From JAGMES01 sp023128035 (GTDB taxonomy: Bacteria > Bacillota > Halanaerobiia > DY22613): a stretch of DNA of 15,217 nt. Shown in pieces: positions 15,188 through 15,217 of the stretch. The notes below the pieces were generated by a model. That model was not told the origin of the DNA. It worked only from the letters and a program-made list of their open reading frames with translations, and did no database searches. The stretch's first letter is position 1. Each line of letters begins with the position of its first letter. Location: positions 1 to 15,217 of the forward strand of contig DAOVRZ010000125.1 of the NCBI GenBank assembly GCA_030627905.1. The letters run 5' to 3'. The translations under genes were made by a program, and so were the position numbers.

Positions 15188-15217
15188 GATCTGGAATTTT
15201 TGAGGTGACATATATAA

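Noticed and set aside
1..15217. CRISPR array, tRNA or rRNA genes
   Set aside because: No regularly spaced direct repeats and no tRNA- or rRNA-like sequence were seen; the repeats present are inverted repeats.

Overview
The window is AT-rich, and every supported gene lies on the + strand, most behind strong AGGAGG-type ribosome binding sites. This points to a low-GC member of the Bacillota (Firmicutes). An anaerobic clostridial, halanaerobial or negativicute lineage is plausible, because large reductase-terminated NRPSs and NSS transporters with a MetS-type small subunit occur there. That placement is inference; the window holds no rRNA or other taxonomic marker.

Region 1 (1-9605) is the 3' part of a very large nonribosomal peptide synthetase. 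It enters the window inside an adenylation (A) domain and reads A(partial)-T, then C-A-T-E, then C-A-T-R. The epimerization domain and the DCL-type condensation domain after it agree with each other, so the penultimate residue should be a D-amino acid. The terminal thioester reductase implies reductive release of a peptide aldehyde or alcohol. Neither complete A domain has a pocket code I can assign to an amino acid.

Region 2 (9606-11738) holds a 10-bp hairpin next to an orphan Shine-Dalgarno sequence, a CPBP-family intramembrane protease, aspartate 1-decarboxylase (panD) and a histidine-family phosphatase. A 78-nt, almost fully self-complementary element lies just upstream of the phosphatase. 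A strong intrinsic terminator closes this region.

Region 3 (11739-13781) is a separate transcription unit: a near-consensus sigma-A-type promoter with a PerR/Fur-like palindrome over its -10 box, a leader with a stem before the RBS, an NSS-family sodium-coupled transporter, and a 29-residue MetS-like small subunit that starts directly after the transporter stop codon. A dense array of hairpins follows, which may be a remnant of an IS200/IS605-type end, and then a terminator.

Region 4 (13782-15217) holds a small unknown ORF overlapping a P-loop ATPase gene with an ORC/CDC6-like look. The ATPase seems to stop abruptly, and another frame is open from near its stop to the window edge, so it may be truncated or frameshifted. 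This two-gene pair is the least understood part of the window.

The peptide synthetase, protease and panD could be cotranscribed, with the protease acting in self-protection or maturation. The sequence does not prove this. The transporter unit and the ATPase pair look independent of the NRPS.
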